NCBI GenBank assembly: GCA_963281155.1
Contig: CAUJLY010000006.1
Span: 6,448,001-6,512,000 of the forward strand
Direction: 5' to 3'
DNA: 64,000 nucleotides
Source of the DNA: Rhabditophanes sp. KR3021
Taxonomy: Eukaryota > Nematoda > Chromadorea > Rhabditida > Alloionematidae
Shown here: one piece after another, positions 46,504 to 61,079 of the stretch
How positions within the stretch are numbered: the stretch's first letter is position 1
Layout of the letters: every line of letters begins with the position of its first letter
Translations under genes and position numbers: made by a program
Notes under the pieces: generated by a model
Database searches by the model: none
What the model saw: only the letters and a program-made list of their open reading frames with translations
What the model was told of the DNA's origin: nothing

Positions 46504-47770
46504 ATGAAGAACATATACAAAATAGTTCTGTTTATCATTGCAAGTTTAATTGCAATTATTTCTTGGAAAGTTAAAAATGATAGCGATACAATTGTCACCA
46601 ATAATTACATGTACGTTTTAATTATGTTTCTTTAAATGCATATACTTTATTCTATATAGATTGCCAAAACCTTTAAAATTGACATTATACTCCCCTATTA
46701 ATAATTACGATATGCAAAGAGGGAAAAGAATTATGGAAAATGAACTTCTCGGTCCGGAGTCATTGATAATTGAAGGAAATACAATTTATACTGGAACACA
46801 CGATGGAAGAGTATTAAAAATAGTCGATCGCAGGATAGTTGATGAAATAAAATTTATTGATTCAACACCTTCTAAAGGTATTTGAATAAGTGATTGAAAC
46901 CATAATTAACCTTCCCATTGTTATATAGATTTATACGAGACAGAACCCCTATGCGGACGTCCATTGGGCTTACGCCGACTAAATAGTAAAGTAATCTTAG
47001 TTGCAGATGCTTACTTAGGCTTATACAAAGTTGATTTTTCGCGTAATGTATTGAAGAATGGATTTGAACTCATTGTGTCTGCAGACAAACTGACACCACA
47101 AAATTGTGCAAAATTTTTAAATGATTTGGATGTAATTGGAGATTACGTGTATGTAAGTGATTCATCAACAAAATGGGAACGCAGGCGATTTTTCCATGTC
47201 TTTATGGAAGCCGAGTCTAGTGGAAGATTATTGCAAATAAATCTAAAGACTAAAGAAGTCATCGAACTTAATCATAGATTCTTTTTCCCCAATGGAGTGC
47301 AAGCTATATCGGATACAGAACTTCTGGTAGCTGAAACGGGGATGGCTCGTATCTGGAAAGTATATGTCGCAGGTGAAAAGAAGGGAACAAAAGAAATATT
47401 TATCGAGAACCTTCCTGGGCTTCCTGATAATATCAGATTATCCAAATACAGTGGCAATATTCTTGTTGGCTTGGCTGGAATAAGAGATTCAGAGCGAAGG
47501 AATATGTACGATGATTTGGGAGAGCAACCACATATCCGCAAAATCATTCTTTCAATTTTGCCAGACCGTTGGGTTACCAAAATTCCTTACATTTTCAAAG
47601 GAAAGGGAACTATTGTAGTTGAAATTAATTTAAGTGGGAAAATTGTTAAAGCTTATCATGACTTGAATTCAGAGACATTCAATGATATTTCACATGTCGC
47701 TGACGACGAAAGAAACTTATATTTAGGCAGTCCCCACAACAATTATATTGGTGTTGTATCAAAAGAATAA
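46504..47770 (+). CDS. APMAP / strictosidine synthase-like membrane protein
   Basis: Exons 46504-46610, 46660-46877, 46929-47770; 388 aa. An N-terminal membrane anchor (~5-22) with no cleavage site makes it a type II protein. The rest is a six-bladed propeller of the paraoxonase/strictosidine synthase group: GPESLIIEGNTIYTGTHDG, CGRPLGLRRL, VADAYLGLYKVD, SDSSTKWERRRF, FFPNGVQ, VAETGMARIW, GLPDNIRLS and LYLGSPHNNYIG follow human APMAP almost blade by blade. The Glu of GPES, Asn of PNGVQ and Asp/Asn of PDNIR sit where calcium-binding residues lie in this family. APMAP has arylesterase activity and is implicated in adipocyte differentiation; nematode copies are uncharacterised to my knowledge. 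Strictosidine synthesis is not implied. AATAAA at 47914-47919 is a likely poly(A) signal. Confidence 0.93.
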
Positions 47771-48955
47771 GTTATGTTTCAAATAACATATTCAACTTTC
47801 ATTTTAGTAATAATTGAATGTATTTAAATATTATTAGCAATTCAAGCATGATTTAATTACATTTTTAATCGCTGCTGTAGAAACATTTTCACCATAAAAA
47901 ATGCGTCTTGTTTAATAAATTGATTTGAAACATAAAATTCGCACAAAATAATATATGATATCATTTTCGACAAAAGAAAAAGCTACAACATTTAGACATT
48001 TTAATGTATTTTCATAGCTAAAATTTATTATTAGGCTAATTGGTATTACTTTATTTTATTTTTTCACGGGATGTTTTATATTATCATGCAATTCATTTAT
48101 TTCCATGTATTTTAACTCTTTCTTCTTTTTTATAACCGCACACAAATATTATTGTATTGTATTTTTAATGCTATTTTCAAAATATACTATATAAAAGAAA
48201 GTTGATTTTATTATACTTTGATATAAATGAGTAATGCTCCATCTAAAGTTATCAAAATATATTTTATTTACCAAACATGTTTGCCTTTCCTTGTATATTA
48301 TAAACATCATAAACATTTAACTTGTCAAGCTGTATAACTTTATTATTTTAGGTGAACGATAAAGTTCTACCTAAATGTATTTCAATTAAGTTTACAGTCA
48401 AAAAATTTAAACGTGTCCAAAGCTGTTAAATGTTTTACATCATATATGCACTTATTTATATGTAAATAATCCCCCCAAAATAGTTTGTCATTTACTCACT
48501 TTACGTCATTAACTCAATTTATAAGTATATTTATTGTATATCATATTTTTGTTTGCTCCTAATATCAATAATTAACTTGGTTAAAATAAATTTATTTTCT
48601 TGAAATTGCTGAATTAATGAAAAATAGTGATTGTAAATGGAGTAAAGATTAATGCATAAAAATAATATAAGAATGGTATGAACTAGCAAAGTATGTTCTA
48701 AAAAAGACAATTTTATAGTTTATCATTGTGCTTACTTTATTAGTTTATTTAAGTAACTTAAATTCTATATTTACAAAGTTAAATATAACTTCCAACACTT
48801 AATATTTGGAATTTTCATATTTAGTTTCCTTCTAATTTGATTCGAAATGTTACATTTAGATTTAGTAATTGGATTTACTATGTGATTTAATTGAACAATG
48901 TAAATATCAATTTTCTTAATGGTATTAATTAATAGATTGATATTTTACTCATATT
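47771..48955. other. Intergenic between two convergent genes
   Basis: 1.2 kb of very AT-rich sequence with no ORF or RNA gene that I can support. Confidence 0.55.
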
Positions 48956-51900
48956 TCAAAAACAACTTGAGCACGCATCTTTTACATTTGACAATACCCT
49001 TTTTACTAAACTTCCATTACAACCTGACTTTAAATAAGGTTCTACATTTAGTTTAAATTGATTATTGACGTCATTTGATTCAATCGAAGCTATTAGATGG
49101 ATTTGTGCTATATTTTTCTTATCATTAAATAATGTTACCTTCACCTCTATGGTCATTTCACTCATTTCTCTTTTGACGTCACTTTCTTTATGGTTCTGTA
49201 AAAATTGCCGCCAAGCTTTAGGATACCGGGCTCCAAATCGTACTATCGGAGTCACACACATAAATAACGGTTTAGAAATTATTTGATAATCAAAGTATTT
49301 AACACACTTTTTAAAATGTGAATTGTTAAATGTATTTTCAAAATAATTTGTCAAAAGAAAGTGAGTTGCTTCTTCCATCATATTATCCCTAAAGTCCTTA
49401 CTTATATCCTCACTAACATTAATTGCCTTTACATTTTCTTGGCAAACACAAAAGTTTTCCGGCACCTTGGCATCAAAACAATTTCGATCAACACTTATTT
49501 GATTTCTGAACAAAGACATTCCTTTTTCTTTCGAAACTTCATCTTTATGCATATTTTTTAAACGATTTGTGTCCACAATATCTAGTATGGTCTCATATAT
49601 ATCGAAATTTGATGTAAGTCTGTTCTGTAAAGATATCAAAGAATTATATTATAAGAATGCCTATATCTGGCCTTATACATATCGAGACACTTCTTGATAT
49701 ATTGCTTTCTCATCTCTTCTAAACATACTTTTTGGATGTAAATATTTTAACGTAAATATGTGTCTGCTTTTCAAAAAATATCCCTTTGGATGTCTATATA
49801 TGTTTGTATGGAGATATATTTATTTTTAAAAGCTAACAAAAACAAAATAGATACCTACCTTGTTGTAACGCAAATTTTGTACAGCTTCCTTATATTGTTT
49901 TGTGAAGGAATCAGGCAAATAAATTGCCATAAGTGGCATTCTTTCCTCAATTCTGCCATAATATGTTTTTTGGATAGAAGAGACTCGTTGGCCATGATCA
50001 CCCATGATAATTATTATAGTCTCCTCAAACACCCCATTGTATTTCATCCTTTCTAATGCTTCTACAAGTGGCTCGTCGAATAGCTCTAAGTTATTGGCTG
50101 AATCGTGTGTGAATTTTGTTAGGAAGTTAAAAGAAAAATGACACTTAAATGCGAATGTGTGGGAAAAGCGTTCCCATATATTCAAAAAAATTCTCAACAA
50201 ATATTTTCCATTTAAACACTTAGACCCAGTTGCAGCTAATTTTTGATACAAATATTCGTAGTATGGTCTAAAGTAGTAATGGGTTGGTGGTGCTTCGAAT
50301 CCTCTGAAAGGATTGTATTGAAATATCCCATAACCTGAATTTGAGATGTCATCGTTATATTGAGTTATACATCCTTTTTCTCGATATTTTTGCCAGATGA
50401 ATTTGTCTTTGTGTTTAATTAAACTTTGACTTAGATTAGTTTTACCTAGTGATATAGAGGGGGAAACTCTATCAGTCATCCAACGTGCTTTTTCATCATA
50501 GGTCAACCCTCCAAATGTAGCCATCATATTGACAGCCGAATTATCACCGACTTTAGTATAACCTTGCAGTAGATGAAATTTGTTTTTGGCTAGGAATTTT
50601 GCACTTTTGACCATGTGGCGATGAAATTGATTTCTTGAGACACTATCAATTGCTAATATGCTAATGCTAGGGTTAAATTTTGTGGCCCTAACAGTCTCTT
50701 TCAAATATTTTTTGACATTAGATAAGGAAGCAAATGGTTCTTCAAAAACTATTTTACCCTCTACATTACCATTCAAACTGTCATTCATTTCAATACAGGT
50801 AATCACGAACTGGTCCATATGAATATGAATATGGGTTTCCAAAGGTAACTAAAATTGGTTCTATCATTTATACATAAATATTTATATAGGTTTGTCCTAC
50901 ATTTTACTATACAAAATGCTTTTAAAAAGTTGGCGGACTTATTTGTTATTGTTGTAGCCTTCTATTGAATTATATCTATTATAAATATAAAATATTTACA
51001 TTTATTCATCGCCACCAAAAGCATTTTTCATATTCTCAATCATCACTCAAATAATTTATCCCAACGTCTATGTATAACATTCGGAACTTTTGATTAGTGT
51101 ACTTAATTGTAAAAATTGCATTACAGGTCATATTTATATTTCCTAAATGCATCCCATTTGTAAATGAATCTAAATATATCAGCTTCGATGTCATAAGAAC
51201 AAAAAGTGGTAAATCAAAAGTTTAAAAAGTCTTTATCGAAGCTATATATTACATCAGCTTTGACTCACATTAACTTTAGGTCCCGTAAATTTCCACTTTT
51301 TGACATTTGGCCGTAAAGATCCTGTCAGTTTTTGCGACCAACAATTGATATTATTAGATATGACGGAATTCTCTGGTTTCCCGATAAAAAATGATCCATC
51401 CCTACTTTGAATTACTAATTTTTCAATCGAATTTTTGCTCTGACAATTAAAATGACGAACATGTTTTAATAGGGCAACGTAATCAGAAGATGTCGTTGAA
51501 AGCATTGGCCATCGGCATTTATTCTCAAACATATGACTAAATTCGTAATCTTCTAATACTTTACTATCACTCATAGACAACAAATCCAACGCATTAAAAG
51601 CTTCCGAAGATAATTTCGTTAACTTTGGATTGGGGACCTCGGTTAAAGTTTGATTTGAGTAATAAAAGGACCCATTATCATCCAAACTCCAAACATACTC
51701 TTTCCCCGTAATACTTTCTTCTGTGCCATTATTATTATCATCAGTAGGAATGTACCTATTTGAAGTATGCTCAGTATTTCCATTTATGACATCTTTTTCC
51801 ATACCATTACTTTTATCCTCATTCAAATCATTTGTTTGTCCTATGTTCAAGGGTCCTATTATCATTGCCGTAGACATTATGTACTTTCCTTCAACCCAAC

Positions 51901-52304
51901 CACCATCACTCCTACTACCGCCATCTTTTAAAATGTTTCCTGTTTGCTTTTTATATAAGAAGTTACTTTGGACAAGATTTGGGACAGCACTTGCGGGAGT
52001 GTCTTCATTTTTTGAAAGCATCCACTTATTTGTAATATTTGAAAGCCAAAAAAATACACCACAGCAGTAGATGGACAATACAAGCTAAAATATATTTATT
52101 TTACGCAAGTTATATTATATATACGGCTACGTCACTATGTATACATATATGTACAAGTGTCAGTAAAATAAAGAAAAAATATGTTTGAAATAATGGAATG
52201 GCCAAAATATATGTATATTAGTTAACTAATATATTAAAAACTTTAAACCCACGTGGGTTATGTGCCACACAAAGACTTACCAAAATAATCCATCCATATA
52301 ACAT
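48956..52304 (-). CDS. DUF229 (sulfatase-fold) type II membrane protein
   Basis: Four exons: 52281-52304, 51269-52084, 49859-50848, 48956-49624; 832 aa. The first eight codons sit in a 24-nt exon; joined to exon 2 they give a strong signal anchor, MLYGWIILLVLSIYCCGVFF. A long Asn/Ser/Thr-rich luminal stalk (~30-190) is followed by the DUF229 domain (~200-700). Landmarks are ISILAIDSVSRNQFHRHM, GDNSAVNMMATFGGLTYDE, TKFTHDSANNLELFDEP and IIIIMGDHGQRV, which place the Asp/His metal ligands of the alkaline-phosphatase superfamily. The C-terminal ~130 residues contain several Cys and end DACSSCF. DUF229 proteins are abundant in nematodes; activity and substrate are unknown. Introns (196, 420, 234 nt) are longer than usual for this window. 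The first exon is the least certain part. Confidence 0.85.
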
Positions 52305-55300
52305 TATCAACAATATCTGGCCTTTGTTGTGCAAAAAATACAACTTTGCTTCTTCCAAATCACTTTTTATTTTAGAATATTGTGCTAGACGAATTTCCCA
52401 AATGAAATTTTGTTAAATAGTTAAATAACTTTCAAATGTGATTTAAAATTTAACCTTTTCATATCACCCAATTTGTATGATTTAGGTGATTCAAATAAAT
52501 CCCGAAAGTACAAAAGTGTATATTTAGTTCATACTTTTATCAATTAACCATAATCTATCAAATTTTACAGCTCTACTGCATGGAATTATTTACGATATGG
52601 TTGATCAAGTTTATTTCACAATCACATAGATTAGTAATGCTTACTTCATATCCCTTTTGCGACACTTTATTCTTGTAATAAAGGATCATGTTTAACACCA
52701 TGTTGTCATAAACTTTTTTGCTATCAGTAATAAAAGTATGTATATTCAGTTTTATCTATTTTATACTCAACCATTTTTATTAAGACAACGCCATTTTATT
52801 GTCTTCTTATATAATTTGAGAAATAATATATACCCATTATATTGAATTCTTTGACCGTCTTTTTCTAAAATAAGCAATAACATTTAAAACGATTTCTTTT
52901 TTGCCAGATAATGGCATTTTTTATTTCCATGAAACATCCTTAAATAAATACAAATCAATTAGTCAAAAATGGTTTAAGTTAATTCTTCAATCTTTAAAAT
53001 TATTTTCCAAAATGTGGCAATGTTACATTTTTGTTTAAAATAAACATTTGCATATTGAGTAGTTCAAAGCACATCAAAATGCAAATGCAATATTATATGC
53101 TGGTATTTTTAACTCTACATTTTCACTTCTTTTTCAATATCACTCCATATATCTTCATGATATTTTCCTTCATTTTCATCAATATTTACTCCATATCTTT
53201 TAATGTTTCATGTTTCATCTAGTAACCTTTCCCACAAGCGTAAGGTTCCACTTTTATTTTTTACTTTTCCATATATAATATCTTTCTTGATGTAAAAATA
53301 TATGCCATATATTCGTTTTAACTGAAAATTCCGCTTCAACTGGATAAGTATAAAGTTACTGCTGTGTTGTTACTAATAAACTTTAAGTGCGCACCGCATA
53401 GAAATAATTAACGCTTAAATGATTGCTTGCATTAATAAATCGACACAATTTTGTTGTTAAATAATAAAAAAATTATTCATTTTTAATCTCAGTTGTTATT
53501 TTTTAAAGCTGTCTATTATGGAATGTATTCAATGGCTTGAAATAATGCTAATGGAAATATAATTGAACCATCCAAATCTAGAACATGCCTTTAAACCATA
53601 ACTAAAGCGTGTGGTATATATTTATAATAAATATGCAGTTTTTTCAATTAAAACATTTAGTCTTTCATGTTATTCAATCATTCAAGCTCAATTTACTTTA
53701 TTTAAAAATGTTATTTACCATGCAATAAGTTGATCATGTGTGGTAGATATTTGCATTATTATTATTTAGCTTGAATAATTTATTTATTCGCAGATGACTA
53801 CAAAATCCGGGAAAATACTTTAGATATATTTATAGGATAAACACGATTTAATTTTTCCTCAAAGCCTTCGTCTGCTCATATCAAAGAGAATATGTTTTTG
53901 CTAAATTTTAAGTAAATAAGGATAAATTAACTAGTTACATATGCTTTTGGAGCCTCCGCCACATTCTCTACCAATTTAATTGCTAATTGCTCATTTCTTG
54001 GCTCATATTTTGTTCTGAAATATATGACTCCTTTTCATATTATGGCATGAGCTCTCGTGTATTTAGATATGTTTTTATCTTTTTTATAGTAGAGAGATAA
54101 TGCTAACCAATACGGATTGTAATGATGTGTTTAGCGTAAATGATGGGGAACAAAATTTGTTTTTATACACTACCAATGTCTGTATAAATATTATATAGAT
54201 ATTAGCCTCAAAAATGGTTAAGGATTCTCGGATTGAACACATATCATTTTTAATGCCAAATATTAATTAACTTTATCTAGTATACATCTATAACGAATAT
54301 TTCCATTAAGAACATTAATAAAAATATAATGACTCAAAGCCCACTTTTTCAAATTTGTCAATGAAAGAAACTTCGAAAACGGATAACCAATATCAAGATT
54401 TATTTGGGAAGTTTCATTAAGCTAAATCGAGTATTGTTCTACTTGTCAAGTTAGCGTGGATTAAATAATCTACCCAATGTACGCTACGTTAAAAAATAAG
54501 TTATTTTAATAAACAAAATTGATCGCTGAAAAAATATTTTATGTTATTCAGTTATATCCTATTTGTTCCAAAATGTAAAAGTCATCATTTAATTTACCTT
54601 ATCAAAATTGTCTAAATCTCAACATAAACTTCGAATTTAAAATTGTTAAAGGCTCAATAGTGTATATTTTTCATTTTCATTTGTTTCAAATACTGCATAT
54701 TAATCTTATGCCACTTCCACCATTTTATGATTGAATGTTTTCTCGCTATCAGGTTCTTTAATAGATTTCTCTATAGCATGAAATCCACTATACTCGATAG
54801 ACTTTCATTTTAAAAAGATATTAAATGGTTCTTCGCTTATTCATTTCATGATCCACAAACTACCAGCAACTGATTACACATCTTTTATTAAAACAATTTT
54901 TATTTTAAATTTTACAGCTTATGTTTATCACGAACATTTTATTTTACAAATATTTTGTTTAACTTCTTTTTACATAAATTGTTTTTATACCCTTCTTTTG
55001 CACAAAGCTTATATAAACTACTTTAATGTAAACTTTGTTATATACTAAATTTCTCCATATAACTTGTAAAGACTTATTTTCAATAAAAAGTTAGTTTTTT
55101 AAAGTTTCCAACATTTTACTAAAAAATAAAACTTTTAACAGTAAAGGAATTTTCTTAGCATTAAAGCATAGATATAGCAACAATCACAAAAGGTGTAGTT
55201 ATATATCAAAATATATATGAGCCTTTTGGGAAAATAGATGCCAAGACTTTTGAAAATAAGATATCTTCAGTACTATCAAAAAGAACCAATCGTATATCCT

Positions 55301-56914
55301 CTTTTATGGCTCCTTTTTTGGTGTAGTTTTGGGTTGCAACAAAAAGTTAAGAAAAAAATAAAAAGTTCTTTAGCCATTACTACCACCACATTTTCTCATT
55401 CATAATTTTGGAAGGCTACTTTTATAGTACTGAAATTTTACATCTTTAATGAGTTCCTTGTTGATACTGATTCTCATGAGACATAATATATGCTTTCATC
55501 ATTCCTATGCGCAACTTGTGGGGCATATTTGTTAACAATGGCTCTACCATCGGCAAATAACTGCATATACATACTTCTTTTTCTTTCATTAATCCTTTTG
55601 TTTCTCTATTAAAAAGTAAAAATATGTTGAAGAAGACGATGTAAGTATAAAGGGAATGTGCATTCATATATTTTTTGTATATTTGGATATGCAAATCCCA
55701 TTAAATTTAATCAACATTATTTCTTCACATGCAAGATTTATTTAATTTATTCATTCAAATATTATTCATATATCTTTGTCTAAACACTATCAACTAATCA
55801 TACTAAGGTAAATATGAATTGTCGTGTGTTTCAACTGCATATTAATCATATTGACTGTGATGATAAATCAAAAGTGAACCAAACTTTTCACTCCTTTCAA
55901 ACGTATCCTTCATCATTATTGTCATTTTTATGAATAAACATAGACTATTATCACACACATCAAACAATTTGATGTAACAAACTTTTTTATAATACTCTTT
56001 ATATTGTTATGTAACCATGAGCACAAAAATAAGAAATGTACAATTAAAAATTATCAAATGTATTAGTAGAATCTAAAAATAAAAGGGAAATGGTAAAAGT
56101 TAATCTAACAATATTTTTTGTTTTTTGTTGCTTTCCCACAAATTGTGACTATTACTTTATATTGTAAATGATACACTTCAAACACATTTCGATATATTTA
56201 AAAAAAGTTAGTTAAATATTAACTTTTTGATGACATAAACCCTTTAATTTGTGTCTGGCGTAATGATTATAATAAAAATTGAAATTTGTGTATCGTGTTG
56301 TTTATCAAAATACAGTGGCTTCGTCATTCATATAATCAAGGTTTACATAATTTATATTAATGCAAATGCAAATATATTTGAGGAAATAATGTATGTTTAA
56401 TTGTTTACTTTAATTGATCCTCTATCAAATTTTAAGCCTTTTTGTTAAAGCCGTCCTATTTTGGCAAACAATTTTGACTTTTATTTCTTATTTTAAATGG
56501 TGGATTCTGCCATAAAGACATAATTAATTTTATAATAATAATCTATTTATTTATAAATGAACAATTTATGGGTTGTACAAGAGATTTTTTTAAACATTTG
56601 TCATATTCATCACTTATCTTTATATGTTGCTTAAAAATGCAGAATTAATATTTTAAAATGTATAAATATATTTTATAAATTTATATTCAAACACATATAT
56701 TTCGGGATATTTATTGGAAATAATCACTAACATTGAAAGCAGTATATTTTAGAAATAGGATTTCAGGGAATTTGTTTAAGTGTACTTTATATTAAATATA
56801 AATATTTTTTATACAATTACTTTTTATAAATAGTGATTAACAATATTTCTATTATTTTTAAGTTGAAATTTTTATGCTTTTTAAATTTTGATAATGGAAG
56901 CATTTAAGTAGACA

Positions 56915-56990
56915 AGAGCACCTGTTTGCAAATGGCTGTCGTAGGCCCGTCATGTCAATTTATGATAAGATAACCCTGATCAGGGATTGA
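56915..56990 (+). other. Small GC-richer island with 12-bp palindrome
   Basis: CCCTGATCAGGG (56974-56985) is a perfect palindrome inside a short patch of higher G+C. One frame reads CRRPVMSIYDKITLIRD before a stop, faintly like the CGRPLGLRR..KVILVAD segment of APMAP. Either a relic exon or coincidence. Confidence 0.2.
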
Positions 56991-57663
56991 TTAATGTGAT
57001 TTAAAGACCATTTTTTTGGCAAAGTAAATTTAACCCTACCACACAAGCAATTTTTATTTACGTATGTATTCATATATTTCATCAAAGGAGCAATAGACAA
57101 AAAGTTGCTTTTTTGTTGCTTCTTCTTCAACTTTTTTACTAACTTGAAAAGCAGTTTAGAAATATCTCTGTATATAAGTACGTATGCTTACTAAAAAGAC
57201 AGTTCTATTTAATAACTTTGAATGAGTATTCAGTTAAATTGGCAAATTTAAATATAAATTCGAATAACCAACATGACATCAAATTTTAAATGACGTTAGT
57301 TTTGAGAAGCCCACCAAAATAGACCCTCAAACTGAAATAACTTTATTGTATGATTGTTTGTAGTAATGTCTTTGCCCGTAATCACATTAACATAAACATA
57401 ACTAAATAACTATCTATACTTGGTCTGAATTTTCACTTTCATGTAATTTATTATGATACATAAATTCGTGTTTTTCATATATACATTACACACTTAAAAT
57501 TTTATTGTTTGATTATTCATTTTCTCAAGATTGTTTATCATCTAAGCCGATGTACATATACTATTTTTTGTTGAGATATATTCATAGTGATCTAAAAAAT
57601 CTTCATCATCATTTTTTGTATTGTATTCTTGTTACTTAAATCTATTTTTGTCTCCCTTTGCAG

Positions 57664-57894
57664 AAGCCATTCGTCAAACTTCGCTATGGTGTTTCAATTA
57701 TATTTAATCTTGATGGAAACTTTATACCCAATTGTATTAACCTTCCTTGATCGAAAAAAATTGATATCAAGATTACGTCAACAAGTTCTTTATATAAATA
57801 ATTTTATTTATTTACAATCAATCTTCCAGGTGCTATGACGCAAATCTTTATCAATGACACTATCGCTATTTTAATTGTGAACAATATTTTCTAA
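57664..57894 (+). pseudogene. Possible decayed APMAP-like exon fragment
   Basis: Begins after a good acceptor (CCCTTTGCAG, 57661-57663). One frame reads KPFVKLRYGVSIIFNLDGNF and stops soon after. A second acceptor-like CTTCCAG is followed by GAMTQIFINDTIAILIVNN. The order (basic/aromatic strand, LDG turn, then a final hydrophobic blade) resembles the end of the APMAP-like protein at 47.6 kb, but identity is low, there is an in-frame stop and no upstream gene. Weak call. Confidence 0.2.
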
Positions 57895-60800
57895 AAAAAA
57901 TATTCTTTGATATGATAGACAGTCTAAAATTTGACATTATATGGTTCATTTAATATTTCTTCTTTCTCTTGTATTCTTTCCATGAAAAAAGGCTTAATTT
58001 AATTGGACCCCATAGATTATAGGCTCTTAATTAACGGCATTGACAGGTATAAGTATATATTTAGATGCACATACGTACATCTAATATTAATGATACTGAT
58101 GGAAACGTTACCCAAGCTAATAATAAGCACTGCAAACACCACCCGTTAAAAGGATTAATTTTTTATACCATCAGCTACCAATAATGTCTCGTTATCAGGT
58201 GCAGTACACTTACCAAATCAACTAATAACTGACCATTTGCTACTTGTCGACACATTAAAGCTGTATTTAAAAGTATTTAAAGTTATTCATGTATCATTAA
58301 TATACATTTTTATAATTTAATTATTTATACACATATATCCTACCGCAAAATTAATGTAACATGTTGTTGTTAAAAGCGTTTATCAAATGTTCCTGCTGTT
58401 TTCATGTCTGTTCCAAAAAACATTTGTTTTATCAAAGACGTAATTCGAGATGTTTACAGATTCCTTATTTATTTATCTGTTTAAAATGTTGCGAATGTTC
58501 TTTTTATTAATGTCATATTATTTCAATAATAGATGTAATTCAAAAGCATTTATATTTAAACAAACTTAATACAAATGGTTAATTATTCGACAGACACCTT
58601 CCGAATGCGAGCCAATATTACAACTGCTTAAATTTTAACAGCCATTTTCGCTGCATTACTTCAATGGCTAAAGGTTACACACAAAATATGAAAATATTTC
58701 ATTAATATCAAACAATTTATTTATCTGTAACATTAATCAGCAGTATTTTCATTTCTAAGCTACTTTATAAATGTTCATCAAATCATTCAATGGATATTAA
58801 TATCAATGCAAATGAATACTTTTTTGTAGCTGGTGAGATGGCGTGGGTTATGGGGGTTATTTGATAGATAAACAGATAGTTAATGACTATTACATGGAAT
58901 GATTTGACTATGGCTAATATTTGTTAGTTATTGACTTTAAGTTTGGCTATAACTAATGGAGAAAATAAATGACATGCTAGTTTATACAAATATACTTTTA
59001 AATCGTATTTCCTTAATATTTTATGCTTTTGCAAGACTGTCATAAGAAATCAAAGTTGTATAGTTTAATAATATAGAATTCTATTATTATATGTAACAAC
59101 TACCTATATGTGACATTTTCTAATATGATGGGGTACAAATTGTCAGCCGGTTTAAAAATGATTTAACTATTATGCCAATTGAATATACCTAAATCAATTT
59201 CCTGCTTAAGCCTTTATTAATTAGCTTTTATTAAAGGTACTACTTTCCAATAGCTTTATCCTAGAAAGAATGTTGATCTGCCAATGTAAAACTACGACAC
59301 AAACATTTGTCTAACTTTTAATTAGAGCAATTGAGGAAGTATCACTGCTTTAAATCATTTTCATAAATATACATAGTACTTATTTACTTGCATTGTTTTT
59401 TACCACACATTAAAAAACGTTATTTGAGGCCTTTAACGCGAATTTTTATAATACCCTATTCATCTTATTCGCTAACTCATATTCTATATCTGTCTTCTTA
59501 TATTATACACTTTGAATAACCTATAAATCAAGCTAGTTAAAATATTTTTTGTTCAAATCTAATCAGGAACCTTCATCAATTTTTTTACCTTATCAGTTTT
59601 TTTATTTGTACTGATTTTTATCAGTTTATTATTTAAATAGTAGCTCTAACCATTTTTTATGAAAGTAAAAATGTTCAATTTATATCTGTTTTTGCCAAGG
59701 TAAGACATATTAAATTAAAAGACGCATATTTGAACTGTCACCTTCATATAACTAGACACACCATTGTTACATACATTTCCTCTACTTAGACACTATTTGC
59801 AAAAGTAACTAACTTTTTTTTTTAACTCCTGAAAATTAAAGACGTTATTAAATATGTGTATTATTACGTTGTCCTTGGAATGTTTAAGCTTCTTTTGATA
59901 CATTTTCACAATCATTCATATTAATTTATTTAATATCTGTAGTATGTGATTTGGCGGATCATAAGTAATAAAAATAGTTTATGCGTATTCGAAGAGATGT
60001 CAAAAAGGTTAATATTTTAATAATAGTAAATCCTAAATGTGTGTTTTTGATTAAGGTATAATTATTTCCAGAGAATGGACTATATTAGTGTGATGCCCCT
60101 TCCTCTTAAATCTTTTGATAATTGAAAACATATTATATTAAAAATATGATGTGAGAGTGATTGATTTCTTAATAGCACTTTGGCATATGTAATAGAAGTT
60201 AAGAGGAATGGGATAGTTTATTAGGATCAAAATATACGCTAACTATAAAAAAGCATTAAGAAGGTGCAAATAATATACATAATATAGATGCTAGCACCAA
60301 TTTAATTACCAGATCATTTTAGTATGGAATATTTTAGTTTGCAAGAATATTTCTATAATCACATACATCTTGATCTCGCTAGCGAAAATAGTTAAACGTC
60401 ACTAAGGGTTAGATGGTGAACATTTATCTAAAACAATATGCCAAAGTGTCGTCTATTTATTATTTTGATTTGATTAGATGTGCTCCTATTTTAACTTATT
60501 TTGATAATCAAAAAACAATACACAATATATGTTTATTAAATGTGTTTTGTTGTAAGAGATAGGTTAAGATGCACGCCATTAAATTGGCTCTTTTTATGTT
60601 TGGTTTGAGGTAACAAACTCACACACACAAACACGTTTATTCAATTGTGATAGCATCATTTTTTATATATCGCTCGTTTCTATATATCGGACACTCTTTT
60701 TACCATATAGAAAAATGAATTGCTATAGTGCGTTTAAAAAAGTTTAGTGATGGGGTTACTAGCTTGACACAGACATTACTTTGCAATATGCATAATATCA

Positions 60801-61079
60801 TACTAGAAAATATATACATTTGCGTCCTCCCAAGCAATAAGGCACATACTAAAGGCAAGCATCACAAATATAAAAAGGGAGAGTAATGGGGAAGAAATTT
60901 TTATTCATATTTCATTTTCATTCCTATATTCTTTTATATTCATTCATCAACTCTAGAATTCTTGAGCTAAAAAGCTTTTGTGTGGTGAAAAGAACTCTAG
61001 GAAGGTTTGATAAAGATACTGGAGAAGAGTGTTGAATGATAATGAACATATTGAGGATATGGTTGTAGTAGTTACTTTA

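Noticed and set aside
54848..55048. 66-aa Phe/Tyr/Leu-rich ORF
   Set aside because: Looks membrane-like only because of T-rich codons; no conserved motif or splice context.
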